Below are positions 1 through 10,909 of a DNA stretch of 20,428 nucleotides, in pieces; the stretch's first letter is position 1; every line of letters begins with the position of its first letter. Both the position numbers and the translations under genes were made by a program. A model generated the notes under the pieces. The model had not been told where the DNA came from. It ran no database searches and saw only the letters and a program-made list of their open reading frames with translations. The DNA comes from Polysphondylium violaceum (taxonomy: Eukaryota; Evosea; Eumycetozoa; Dictyosteliales; Dictyosteliaceae): the NCBI GenBank assembly GCA_000277445.1, contig AJWJ01000439.1:1-20428 (forward strand). The letters are read 5' to 3'.

Positions 1-3000
1 GTACCTCTCCAGCCATCTCGTCTGCATCTTCGTCACCTCTTACCACATCAAAGAAATCGGCACCCAACACACCCAATATCCCAGAAGAGAGTCTTTCGTC
101 TGTCAAAGAAGATGGCGGTGACTCACTCGCCAGTAGCACAGATCAAGATATAGTAATGACTGACAGCAACGAAAACAAGAATGACATGGAAAACAGTGAA
201 AAGGACACACCATTGGCTTCACCAAGAATACTATTAAAAGATATGGATATGTCTGATGTAACAATAACCTATTTAGAAGATACTCAATCCATTGAAAAAC
301 TCTTGGAATCATTTAATTCCATTAAATATCCAAAGGAATCAAAGTACTTTTCAGATGCATTAGATATATTCTCTTTTATAACCTCAATTGTATTAAGAGA
401 ACAACTTATTGTAAGTAAAATTAATAGTAGTTAGTCAAGTATGAAATATATTAATACATATATCATTATATCTATAGGATGATTATTGTAAAAGAAAACA
501 GGTGAATGAAAGCTCAACAACAACAGCAACCAAAACTTGTATAAATAATTTGTCAGTTGATGATAATATATTGTTTCAAAAATATAGTTTATTATATTTG
601 GAAAATTCATCTCATCCTCTCAAGAAAGCTTTATCATTATTGTTGGATATAAAAGAAGAAACTGTACATACTTTTATGGCAGAGTATGCCAAAGAATTGG
701 TTAATCAAATGGAAAATGATTTTTCAAAAAAGGTTACTCAAAATTCATCATTATCAACAGAAATGGATACAAGTAATGACAACGATGACGACGACGATGA
801 TTATGATCAAGAAAAACGTAAATGGAAGTTAATTAAAGATAGTATATATGAAAAGGAATTTAAAGTGCCATCAGATTTTATGGAGTTTCAATCAAACAAT
901 TTATTCAATTATCCACTTGTAGATTTGTCAACTGAAAAAGCAATTGTTTCAAAGGTATCAAAAGCATCAACAACAAAATCAACAACCAATGAATTGAAAA
1001 TGACACAATCTTATAAATGCTTATTGAGTAAATATAATTTGGATATCAATACATTTATTGGTGAAATTACAGGTATCTTTGGCAATGATTTATCCATGTT
1101 AAAGAATGAATGGGCCGATAGCAACAGTTGGCTACTCAACAACTCTGCACCAAATCAATATGTTTTTTGTTTTAATAGTACCTATTGCTACAGTCGTATT
1201 CCATTCTCTACAAACGCCAGCAACGACGTCAATTCTTTTTGTTCAAAAGAAACTGATTTCTCTATAGATGCCAGAGATCAAGGTTCCATTGGTAGATTTG
1301 TTAGGAGATCTTGTTGTCCAAATGCAAAGATTCAATTTTCTCTTGAACCCCCCACAACAACACAAGAGTCTAACAACAGTCAGCTACGTGCTGGTATCGT
1401 TTGCAAAGATGAGATACCACAAAACACAGAGATTGCAATTGCTTTTGACTATCCATTCAAATCATTGAAAAATAGAATCTATTGTCCATGTAAAACCTCA
1501 ACATGCTATGTAAATAGTTGGTTTAATGAAAGAGCTTCATTAGGTATCAAATTACTTGAATTGTTGGGTGAAACTGTCGATCCAACATTAAAACAAAAGT
1601 CTATTGATTATTTAAATTCATTAAATGATGATATTATTCCTTTTATTAAAAAACATCATCATCATTACAACAATCATCATCGTCAACAACAACAACACTA
1701 CTGGGTGATTCTTTAAGTGAATCACTTACTGTTATCAAAGAAGAGACATCTAGTAATTTAGATGAAACCAATAGCAATAATAGTAATTCAAATGAAACAG
1801 ATTCAACTCCTAATCCACCAAAAAAGAAAAGAAAAGGAAAGAGTTCTTTGTTGGAATTGGATCCAATATTTTTACAAGGTTCTGAAACATCGGCTAGAGA
1901 AGAAAGAAAACTCCAATCTATTATTCAAAACTTTGAACAACAACAAGAAAGAAACAAAGAAAAACAAAGAAAGACTTCACCAACCAATACTTCACCCAAA
2001 AAGAAATCACCGACATCTATTTCTCCAAACACATTGTCACCTTCCTCTTCCTCTGCAAACTCACCATCATTACAGCCAACAACTACCACCACTACAACAA
2101 CCACAACTACAACAACATCTACGAGTAATCTTTCTTTTGAAAACAATGGAGTCAAAGAATCATTGGTTTCTGAAGAAGAAAATGGTACAAAGCTTTCAAA
2201 GTTTGCTAAAAAGGCTTGGCTTGCAGAGTTTAAACAAAAAGAAAAAGAACTTCCTTCAATTAAAGAGGATCATGAATCATCACCAAGTAAAGCAACAACT
2301 GCATCTCCATCCACCTCCAAAGAAACAACAACAGATGATCAACAATCAACAAATGAATCTGAACACCAAGAAGAAGAAGGATCATTACCAAATGAACCAT
2401 TGTCTTCTAATATTCAAAGTAAATCAAGACAAGAGAATCATAGTGCTTCACCAAAAGAACAACAACAGCAACAACAACAGCCACAATCTCCATATTATCA
2501 TGGTTCACATCATCAAAACTCCTATCATCACCATCATCACGGTCACTATGAAGGACAGAAGTCAAGCTATCCTCCACATGATAGAGAAATAAGACATGGT
2601 CATTACACTCCAACTCAATCACCTAATCAATCACCATCAATCAAAGGATTTGGTGGCGGTGGTGGTAGTTTTAGAGATCCAATAGATCAATCCTATCGTC
2701 TCAGTAGAGAAAGAAATGATAATAGAGATAGAGACGAGCGTGATTGGGATAGAGCTGGTGGCGGTAGTAGAGAATCACGTGATTGGCCACCACCACAATC
2801 ATATGACAGAGATTTCGACAGTAGAGAAAGAAGATATCCACCTCATCCACGTTATAAAGAGGATTGGATTGATCACAGAAAAACAGGTTGGGAGGGTTCT
2901 CGTGGCTATGACAAAGGCAGAGGTCCACCTCCTCCCCCACACCCCTACGAAAGAAGTAATAGTGCTGGTAGCAATCAAGGCGGTGAAAAGAGTGGTTGGG

Positions 3001-3416
3001 ATAGAAGACCTCTCAGCAATAGTGGTAATTATCCAAGAAATGGTTTCTCTCCTCCTCTCTCTTATTCCTCTCATGATGCAGACTATGATTCCTATGAAAA
3101 CGGTTCACCAAAATCGTCGTCCTCCAAACAAACTCACTCTCCTCAGTTAGATTCACCAAGTGGCTTTAAATCATCATATAATCCACAATCTAGAAATAAT
3201 TATAACAATAGTAACAATAATAACAGCAACAATAGTAAATATCAAACAAACTCACCCACTCTCTCTCAAGATGACTATCCAACTCAAGATCAATGGAATA
3301 ATAGAAAACCTTATTTTGTATGTATTTTTTAATTTTAATTATCTCTTTTTAACTTTACACTTATTAACATATCTATTTGTTTATTATATATTTTATAGAA
3401 TAAAAGAAGGGGTTGA
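1..3416 (+). CDS. SET-domain protein of the Set3/MLL5/SETD5 type (5'-truncated by the window; frame break)
   Basis: Likely chromatin-bound scaffold or regulator in the nucleus. The frame is open to the left edge, so the N-terminus (in this family often a PHD finger) lies outside. Exons read <1-410, 478-about 1653, about 1653-3317 and 3399-3416, with introns 411-477 (GTAAGT..CTATAG, phase 0) and 3318-3398 (GTATGT..TTATAG, phase 0); the end reads PYF-NKRRG-stop. The SET region lies at about 1018-1530: RFVRRSCCPNAKI (about 1293-1332), EIAIAFDYPF (about 1430-1460), then a post-SET-like CPC..C cluster (about 1480-1500). RRSCxPNA in place of NHSCxPN is the hallmark of the Set3/MLL5/SETD5/UpSET branch, usually regarded as weak or inactive methyltransferases. 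A KKKRKGK basic run (1821-1841, NLS-like) and a long Ser/Gln/His/Gly/Arg low-complexity tail follow. Reading passes from frame 1 to frame 3 at an A6 run (1648-1653) with no plausible intron; both sides look genuinely coding. The short last exon is the least certain part. Confidence 0.85.
411..477 (+). other. Intron of the SET-domain gene, 67 nt
   Basis: GTAAGT donor and TCTATAG acceptor flank an AT-rich stretch carrying in-frame stops. Removing it joins ..REQLI to DDYCKRKQ.. in phase 0 and connects two otherwise separate open frames. Size and sequence match the other introns in the window. Confidence 0.85.
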
Positions 3417-3786
3417 TCAACAACTTTTAAATTTACAAAAAAAAAAAAAAAAAGAATATTCCGACATACAATCTTTTTTTCTTTTTTTTTAATTATCTAA
3501 ATAAAATGAATAATACAATTTATTATTATTTTATAAATTACCATTGTTTTTTGAAAGATCTTTGGAAATACTAGTATGTAAAAAAATATGAATATGCAAA
3601 ACGATTATCTCTTTGAAATATGACTTCTATGAATCATGGGCTGTAAAACTTTTTTTTTTTTTTTTTGAAATTCATTCTTTGATCTCAAAAATATCTTGCA
3701 ATATAAATAATATCCCACTATTTTTAAAAAACCCAGTTGAGTCTGATAAACAAAATAGTCAGCATTATATATTCAATCAGATAAAT
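3417..3786. other. Intergenic region between the SET gene and the ankyrin-like gene
   Basis: AT-rich spacer. It holds a 17-nt A run (3437-3453), an AATAAA hexamer near 3500 that could serve as polyadenylation signal for the SET gene, and a 17-nt T run (3650-3666) about 120 nt before the ATG at 3787. Oligo-T blocks upstream of genes are a common promoter feature in dictyostelids, so the T run probably belongs to the downstream promoter. The downstream frame is open back to 3613, but no ATG occurs in it before 3787. Confidence 0.5.
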
Positions 3787-5925
3787 ATGCAGGATATATA
3801 TTACAAACAAATATTTAATAACATATATCTATCAACAAAGATATACAACTTTATCCACCAAATACAATGCAATCATTATAGTTTAAAATACGATGATGTT
3901 GTAGATATTGGTTGGATGCATAAAAACAATCACAAGGGTTTATTAAAAGAGAAATTAAATAATAGTAATAATAATTATCTATATATCAATCCATCATATC
4001 TCTTTTCTACAATAGCTAATAATGATACTGGGCTATTTATTAGTCTATTTGAGAGATACAAATATCAAATATTAAATTACTATCATCAAAATACTTATAA
4101 GCTATTGGGAAAATTAAATAATGTCGAGGTCGTTAAATATCTTTTTGATAGAGGTTATGGGACTAATGAAATTCGTTTAAAGATTGATAGGGTTGATGTA
4201 GATATTATATCATACTATAAAGAAAAGAAATGGTTAGCTGGAACTAACTTGTTGCGAAACTATTTAAATAGATTAAGAAAGTATAATCAATTACCTAAAA
4301 TGGATTTACAAGAAAAGATTCAAGTCATCTTGAGTCACTCTATACAGTTTTCATATTACCATCTCCAAACAATTATAGACAACCCTATTCCTCATTTACT
4401 TGAACCACTCACACCTCTTTTACATGAAGAGCTGGCAAAGCAAAATAATTATAAATTGAAATCAACTAAATTAACTTTAGATATCCAGAAGGCCCAACAT
4501 AGAGAAGATCAATTAATTCAATTTATAAATAAGTGTTATAATAATAGTAGTAATAGTAATAGGCAAACTGTATTCAACCATATAGTAGAAGGCATTACCA
4601 AACAAGAGTCAATTAGAATATGGTATGATTGGATTTTAAAGGGTGATCAAGAATTCTATAGTTGCTGGGAAAAGAATCTACATAGATTAAGAATTACAAG
4701 CGATCGTATATATTATCATACAACACATGATATAGATACAAACACAAGTAGTCAAGAGTTGGGTCAAGATAATAATGTGGTTGATATTGGTCCAATTATA
4801 AGGAAATCATGCTACATTAATACAAGTGTAGAAATTATTAGATTTATTTATCAACAAGGGTACCAAGCGCTTGGTTTAGATAACGTTGTTGGTGATAATA
4901 TAATTGTAAGGAATATTTATTATAAAGAACTAGTCCTAGTCACCAAAGCTCAGGACAAAGAGACCATCGTAGAGCTATCGAGAATTGTGAGTGGGACAAC
5001 CAGTATCTTGTCAAAGATGTCTTTGATTGGTGCTTGCTGTCGTCTTGGGCATGCAGAGAATTTAGATTATTACCTTGGAGAGTTTAAAGATGACCTCAGT
5101 AGGAGCAACATCAACGATATGTTTGGAAAATCTCGAAAACATCCTCACTTGGTTCGAGTGTTTTATAAGCATAGGTTTGTATGCCCGATTGACAACAATC
5201 CCAACGCCCTGTATATTCACTGTTGGCAACACCAGCACAGTGATGTGAATCTTTTTGACAGAGTCTTTATGTTGAAATCACCAATTGTGTATTCCATCGA
5301 GAACAATGATTATCCTAGTTTTAAATACTTGATCAACAATGTCAACACCCAACTAGACATCTCTGATGAAAGACTCCAGGAATCAATTGCCCACTGCCCC
5401 AATCTCAATATCATACACTACATTAACAACCACCGCTCAACGTGTTTGCCAACCTCAAATCCCATCGGTATCAAACACTTCTTTGCCCAAGTCTTTGAAA
5501 AGGCCTTTGATTGCCAAGACTTTAATCCCGCCTTAATCAATTACTTGATCAACCAGAATTGCATTGACACCAGTACACTCGCACCTCAACAACTGAATCT
5601 CTTTGAATCGTTGACACAGTTTGGTAAAGTCCGAATACCCCATCTCAACGTCTCGTTCAATTACTTTGCCTATCTCGTTGACCAATACCCCAAACACAAA
5701 TCTATCGATCCTCTCATCCCTGCCATTGTCCAATCACCACATCACATTGAATATGTTTTCAAAAATCAACAGAGATTTCACACCAAACCACACTTTGGCT
5801 CAATATCTGCTCGCCTGAAGGATTATTATAAATCAAAAGAAAACGACAATGTCTTTGGTTATTTTGATTTCTTTGGTATCGAGGAAAGATATTCAGAGAA
5901 AATGGACTCACTTTTTCAATACTGA
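3787..5925 (+). CDS. Dictyostelid ankyrin-like multigene-family protein, single exon, 712 aa
   Basis: I do not know its molecular role. The start at 3787 is the first in-frame ATG; the open frame before it runs through a T-rich promoter-like block. The N-terminus (YYKQIFNNIYLSTKIYNFI) is a short F..I-type helix, followed by units such as GLFISLFERYKYQILNYY and VEVVKYLFDRGYG that look like degenerate ankyrin helices. The rest alternates similar helix pairs (YLFDRGYG, FIYQQGYQALG, YLINNVNTQLD). This layout resembles large dictyostelid families of degenerate ankyrin proteins; that assignment is from memory of the families, not a search. No signal peptide or membrane segment is evident. Composition changes inside the gene: a line near 3901-3960 is 28% GC, one near 5461-5520 is 45%. 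It ends in TGA. A decayed relative lies immediately downstream. Confidence 0.75.
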   Translation: MQDIYYKQIFNNIYLSTKIYNFIHQIQCNHYSLKYDDVVDIGWMHKNNHKGLLKEKLNNSNNNYLYINPSYLFSTIANNDTGLFISLFERYKYQILNYYHQNTYKLLGKLNNVEVVKYLFDRGYGTNEIRLKIDRVDVDIISYYKEKKWLAGTNLLRNYLNRLRKYNQLPKMDLQEKIQVILSHSIQFSYYHLQTIIDNPIPHLLEPLTPLLHEELAKQNNYKLKSTKLTLDIQKAQHREDQLIQFINKCYNNSSNSNRQTVFNHIVEGITKQESIRIWYDWILKGDQEFYSCWEKNLHRLRITSDRIYYHTTHDIDTNTSSQELGQDNNVVDIGPIIRKSCYINTSVEIIRFIYQQGYQALGLDNVVGDNIIVRNIYYKELVLVTKAQDKETIVELSRIVSGTTSILSKMSLIGACCRLGHAENLDYYLGEFKDDLSRSNINDMFGKSRKHPHLVRVFYKHRFVCPIDNNPNALYIHCWQHQHSDVNLFDRVFMLKSPIVYSIENNDYPSFKYLINNVNTQLDISDERLQESIAHCPNLNIIHYINNHRSTCLPTSNPIGIKHFFAQVFEKAFDCQDFNPALINYLINQNCIDTSTLAPQQLNLFESLTQFGKVRIPHLNVSFNYFAYLVDQYPKHKSIDPLIPAIVQSPHHIEYVFKNQQRFHTKPHFGSISARLKDYYKSKENDNVFGYFDFFGIEERYSEKMDSLFQY

Positions 5926-5993
5926 TTTGGTCACAGAGTGCTATGATCCTCTTTTACTAAATAAATCTTTTATTACAAGATTTGAAAAATCTA

Positions 5994-6194
5994 TATGATG
6001 ATATTGTAGATATTACAAAGGTTCTCTATTATATCCTAAATATTTATTTACAGCATTATAGTGATACAGAGTTATATATTTCTCGATTTGAAAGATATAA
6101 ATATATGAGATTAGTTAACTATCTTTTCATAGTTATGAGATCCTAAGTAAACTTAATGTAAAATATCTATTTCAAGAAGGATATCCAGACTGAT
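5994..6194 (+). pseudogene. Decayed fragment of a paralogue of the preceding ankyrin-like gene
   Basis: Translating from 5994 gives YDDIVDITK and then SDTELYISRFERYKY, matching YDDVVDI and NDTGLFISLFERYKY of the intact gene (about 3889-4065) in the same order. Beyond a change of frame it continues SYEILSKLN.VKYLFQEGYPD against TYKLLGKLNNVEVVKYLFDRGYG. The block is shorter than its counterpart and carries stop codons and at least one frame change, so it is not translated as a unit. It looks like the residue of a tandem duplicate. A second, weaker echo (SFITRFEKS, about 5963-5990) may be another scrap of the same repeat unit. Confidence 0.7.
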
Positions 6195-6896
6195 CAAAAA
6201 AGTTAAAACAATCAAATTAAGAAACCATTTTTTTTAATGGAATGGATAGTTTCTTTAAAAAATAAAATTAGTAAGAGGAAATAAGAAAAAAAAACACAAC
6301 AAACCTATAACATGTAGCAAGTCTATAAATAGTAACTTGGGTGGCCAACATGCTTTTTGGGGGATATAGAATCAAACCTAAGGCATCCAAATACCTTTAA
6401 ATTTAGTGAAAGTAAATTTGATAGCGTATCTAAAAAATGAATAATATTTAGTATAGCAAAAAAAAAGGAAAAAAAACAAATGGAATTGTTTCCGAGGGAG
6501 GATTTTTTAATTTAATTTGTCTAGAATGTTTAATTCGTTAATACCAATGGATTAAAAAAAATGATAATTAAAGATTTATACCTATCAATTTCAAAGTTTG
6601 AATTAACCTGAGCAGCTGTAGATGGATCAAACTTTTTGGGAAGATCGGGTGCAAAACAGTTTCAATAATTTTGGGACATCGGGATATCTTTAATAATAAT
6701 TAGGTCTCCAACAAAACATTGTGCTGGTCTCTTTTTCAATTGACAATCATACTATACTTTCTAATGACATATTTATAAAAGCCAATATTTAATAGAATCA
6801 TTGAATGTATGGTCAAAGTTACAAAAAATTTTAAAATTAATGAAATATAAATATGATAAATATTGAATTTTTAATTTATTATTAATAATAAAGAGA
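6195..6896. other. Intergenic region with no confident gene
   Basis: AT-rich spacer between the pseudogene and the stop of the minus-strand armadillo-like gene; the two flanking genes converge here. Apart from A/T runs it holds a GC-richer patch at about 6590-6700 whose minus strand reads coding-like in pieces (for example YPDVPK and DLPKKFDPSTAAQ) across more than one frame. I could not assign it to a family. No tRNA or known RNA gene is visible. Confidence 0.4.
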
Positions 6897-9800
6897 TTAT
6901 TTTGAAGAAGATAATAAAGGAGATTTAAAACTACCAAACAAACCTCTAAGTACATCACCTTTACCTTTTGAAGGTGGATTTGTATTTGAAGGAGTTGGAG
7001 AAGAAACTGGGGAAGCAGTAGAAGGAGAAGGAGAAGAGCAACCGGTTGAATTATCCATTCTTGACGATGATTTACCAATATTGCCACCACCTTGACCTTC
7101 AGAGGAAGATTGTTCACCATCAGATGCAGGATGTGAAAACATATTAAATATCTTTGTAAGACCATCTTTGTATTCTGGTTTCTTGATTGTAGCCTTGAAT
7201 AGTTTACTGCAATGGGGACTATACATTGTGTTGTAAAACTTGGCTAACTCTATAAAAGCCAAACCATAGACTGGATCTTCTTTGGCGGAACGAGTGGTAA
7301 ACTTTTTGTAAATCATATGAATCTTGATGAAAAGACTCTTTGAGATAAAGAGAGCATTCAAAGTCTTCATTTCCTTTTCAATGATCTTGAGATCGGCTTT
7401 GTTTCTCTTCATACTCTTGCTTTCAATTTCGAAAATGTTAAACATCTTTGTAATATAATGCAAGCCCGATGTGATGACAGTGATGTGAGAACTAGTACCA
7501 ACCAATTCCAAGAAATTAGAGAGAATATCTTTGGACAAGATTTCGAGGGTGCCAGTGTGATATCTCATCAATTGATACAATAGACGCCAAGCCTCTTTGT
7601 TGAAGTCTGAAGATGTACCGTCTTTGCAATAGCTAAGGAGACGAGAGTAAAAGTCGTCTTCCTTTTTAATGATTTCATAGGCGGGATAACACTTGAAGAG
7701 ATGACGAAGAGTGCAAAGCATGTTGGTTTTAATCAAATAGGAGTAACGACCGTCAGAGACTGGATCGTTGATCTTGCTGCTCATGTTACGAATATCCAAT
7801 GGCGAGAGATAGAGGTTTTGTTGACCCCATTTCTTTTGCGATGTTTTAACGTTATGAGTGACGTTAATATTGCCCAATCTCCAGTGGGTTTTACTGAGTT
7901 TGGCAAGCAACGATGTGATGACATACATTTGATAGTTGGCCACCTTGGAATTCTTGAAAAAGTAGGCCAAGAGGTAATGGAAAAACACGCCATCCAGTAC
8001 AAAGGAAAACTTGTTTTTGATGCCAATGGTGATCATTGGTTGACTAGTGCCTGGACTAACCATGGATATGGGTGGTGAGCCAACGGGCGAAAGGGGTGGG
8101 GTGGTTGGGGTGGAAACGGTGTTTGTGATGGGGAGCGATGCAGTAGCAGCCTCCCATGTACGATCCAAAGAGGTGGTGAAAAACTCTAACAACAACTCTA
8201 AAAACAATTGAGATGGTCTCTTTTCATCGCTGCCGATAAAGTCATTGACACCGGCACATGCTTCGAGATCCTTGTTATACTCTTTATAGGCAAAATCGAC
8301 CCAAGGTGCTTTACCAAGTACGGAAAACAATCTTCTGCTCGAGAATTGAACGTGCTTTAATTTAGAGTCACAAAGACGTTTGATTCTGCCAAAGAGATTC
8401 GAGTTTTCTGCTTTGAGACAATTGTGTACGGCCAAACCTTCTTGATTGTGCATCAATTGCAAGAGAATAAACAAACAAAACGAAGACACGGTAGAGGAAC
8501 GATGACTGATACCAGTGAATATTTTGTCCAAGATGTTGGGTGTATTTTGTTGTAAAAGACTGGCAATACTGTGAGTGATACTGACTTTGGATTGATTGAT
8601 TACAGATTTTGAAAAGTATAAATGTACATGAATCTCCAATACTCTACCAATGACGTTCAAGTAGTAATAGATGAAAATCAATTTCCATAGGGTCTCGATC
8701 GAGTCGCCTAACACTTGTTTGACCAATTGATTGGTTTCCTCTGACCAGGGGAACAACTCGACTGGTGCTTCACTGAGGAAATCAAAAGAGTTTGTGAGGG
8801 TGGAAAGATTCTTTACGTCTTTGTCTTGAATGAGTTTTTCTAAGATACTTGAACCCTTGTTACCACTGAAAAAGTTCATGATTAAAAATGACATTTTGGC
8901 TTGGAACAAAGGACTCTTTGAGTTTTCCAAAAGGGACAAGAGCTCGTGGATATTTTCTGGAGTGACACACTTTGTAATCACTGTGGCATATGATTTGCCG
9001 CCGTCAAAATCTTCACTAAAGCTTGAGTCCAAGAGATCGGAAAACTTGTCCAAATACATGTCACCATAGAGAATGTCAGAGATGTTTTGAATGCCAATCT
9101 TGTCCTTTGTAATTCTGTGTTGAGACATGATGATAAAATCAATTTCCTCTTTGTGTTTTTGGTGTTCCTCGGGGGGTACCAAAGGATGATACCAACTGTA
9201 CAAGTAATTGTATCTGTCTTCGGTACGTAGTGATCTGAGTTGATTCATCACAATACCTTGGTAGGCAGGATCGGAAAACAATCTGTCAAATTCAAAGGAA
9301 ACGTCGTGGTTGGGCACCTCAAAATCAACAGACACGCCACCAATTCTACTGGGACAATCAAAGTGATCTTGGATTTGTTTTAAACCCAAATCCAATCTTC
9401 TAAGATGATCGTTTTTAAAACACATGGTGGGCTTTTGAGAGGTTGTCAACAAGGGAAGAGGGAAGGTGCCGTGAATGGTGGCAATGTGGGGCGAAGTGTA
9501 GCTCTTATGATTAGACATGTTTGTGAGTCTCTTTTGAAGCATTGTATTGACAAATGATTGAACATTTGATTTAGTCTCGTCAGAGATCTTGATTGAGGGT
9601 TGCATTTGGAGTTTTGGAGAGTATGTTTGTCTAGAGTTTTGTTGTAGTTGTTGTTGTTTGAGTTTTTGTTCCTCTGCTTCTTTTTTCTTTTCAGCCTCTA
9701 ATCTTTCCTTTTCCAAAATTAAATTACAGGTGGGCAAGGTGTTGTTGGCATGGAGGAAATTCATCTCTTTGATACCAGATTTAATAATACAAGACAATTG

Positions 9801-10909
9801 TAAACGACCAAGATTGTTGGGTGATTCCTTTTCATTTTGATTGTATTTGTTGGTAGTCTCTGGCGACTCTTGGTTCAATTGAGACTCTGAAATGGATTGA
9901 ATGGGGATGAGATCACGGAGTTGTGAGGCGTGGGGTGGGAAAAAGGAGAGCGTTGAGCAAATAGCTGCCCATCTAACAAGTGCATCATCATAGTCTTCAA
10001 AGGTATCATAATCGGCTGGTTGTGGTTCTTGTGGAACGAGTAATGAATCCCATGGTTCGCTGGCATTCTCTAGATCTTTGATTAGATTTAAATCATACTC
10101 TGCACTATCTCTTATTGGATCATCATCCACTTCGCTGTTGAGTGGATCACTTTTCTCGTCGGAATCATTTTCAATGGAAAAACTAGATACCGAGGGTCTA
10201 TAATCAAATGTAGAGTTTTCACGAAGCTTTTGAAAATCTGATACCTTGGGTCTATAGTAGGATCTACCTGTAATCAAGGGTAATCTAATTTCAAAGTTAA
10301 CACTATCTTTAAAGATAGTGTCTACTGCAAACTTCCATCCAAGAAAAGCTTGTTCATAGTCGAAAAAGTTTTCAAATTCATCAATTTGTGGAATGGAGTT
10401 GTATAAATGAAATAATCTTTCTTGAAGATCTTCTATATCATCAACCAATTGACTGTCATTGTTATCAATGTTGTTGTTGCTGCTGTCATTATTACTATCA
10501 GTTGATTCTATTCTAGGTGAGGTTGTAGCACTATTACTATTGCTATTTTTATCGGGTAACTTATGTTTAAATACTGGAACATAATTGATATCATAAAATG
10601 TACCATCATTGCCTAAATAAACTGGTTGTCCAGTAGATTCTCTATCTCTAACTTTTGTTAAAAAATCTTCTGGTTTTTTAGATGGTATTTGATATGGTTT
10701 TTGTTCTATTAAATTATTTATTTATTTTTTATATCTATTATTAATATCTATGTACTCTACCTAAACAAACAACTAGTATACATACGTGGTGTTTTTAATG
10801 TTTTACTTGGACCATCAAAATTGATTTGAAATAGTGATACAGTTGATTTTGATCTTCCATTAATACCTATTCTACGATGGGTACCTTTATTATTATCGTT
10901 TGATGACAT
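6897..10909 (-). CDS. Large helical (armadillo-like) protein of unknown function, 1310 aa, two exons
   Basis: Function not recognised. Exon 1 is 10909-10786 (ATG, 124 nt), the intron 10785-10706 (GTATGT..TTAATAG, phase 1) and exon 2 10705-6897 with a TAA stop; the junction codon C|AA gives KTPQQKPYQ. Visible layout: a Ser/Asn-rich acidic N-terminus; two related motifs, FFDYEQAFLGW (about 155-165) and FEDYDDALVRW (about 277-287); a charged coiled coil (LEKERLEAEKKKEAEEQKL, about 365-397); then a long alpha-helical body with Leu-rich helix pairs suggesting an ARM/HEAT-type fold, interrupted by a Ser/Thr/Pro linker (about 896-936). A Ser/Pro tail closes it. There is no signal peptide or clear transmembrane segment, so it is probably a cytosolic scaffold (inference). 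GC rises from about 27% near the 5' end to about 47% in the 3' half. The upstream ORF bounds and the clean splice make the start solid. Confidence 0.8.

Noticed and set aside
1762-2592. 276-codon open frame overlapping the SET gene tail
   Set aside because: It is the frame-shifted reading of CAA/AAC/CAT repeats (Gln/Asn/His runs). The frame-3 reading keeps ordered, ordinary protein sequence before and after.
4910-5925. Horizontal transfer of the GC-richer half of the ankyrin-like gene
   Set aside because: The same 5'-to-3' rise occurs in two unrelated host genes on the other strand, so a general gene-level trend explains it better.
7701-8078. 125-codon plus-strand open frame inside the armadillo-like gene
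   Set aside because: It is antisense to a continuous, well-supported coding exon and has no start context or homology of its own; a shadow frame.
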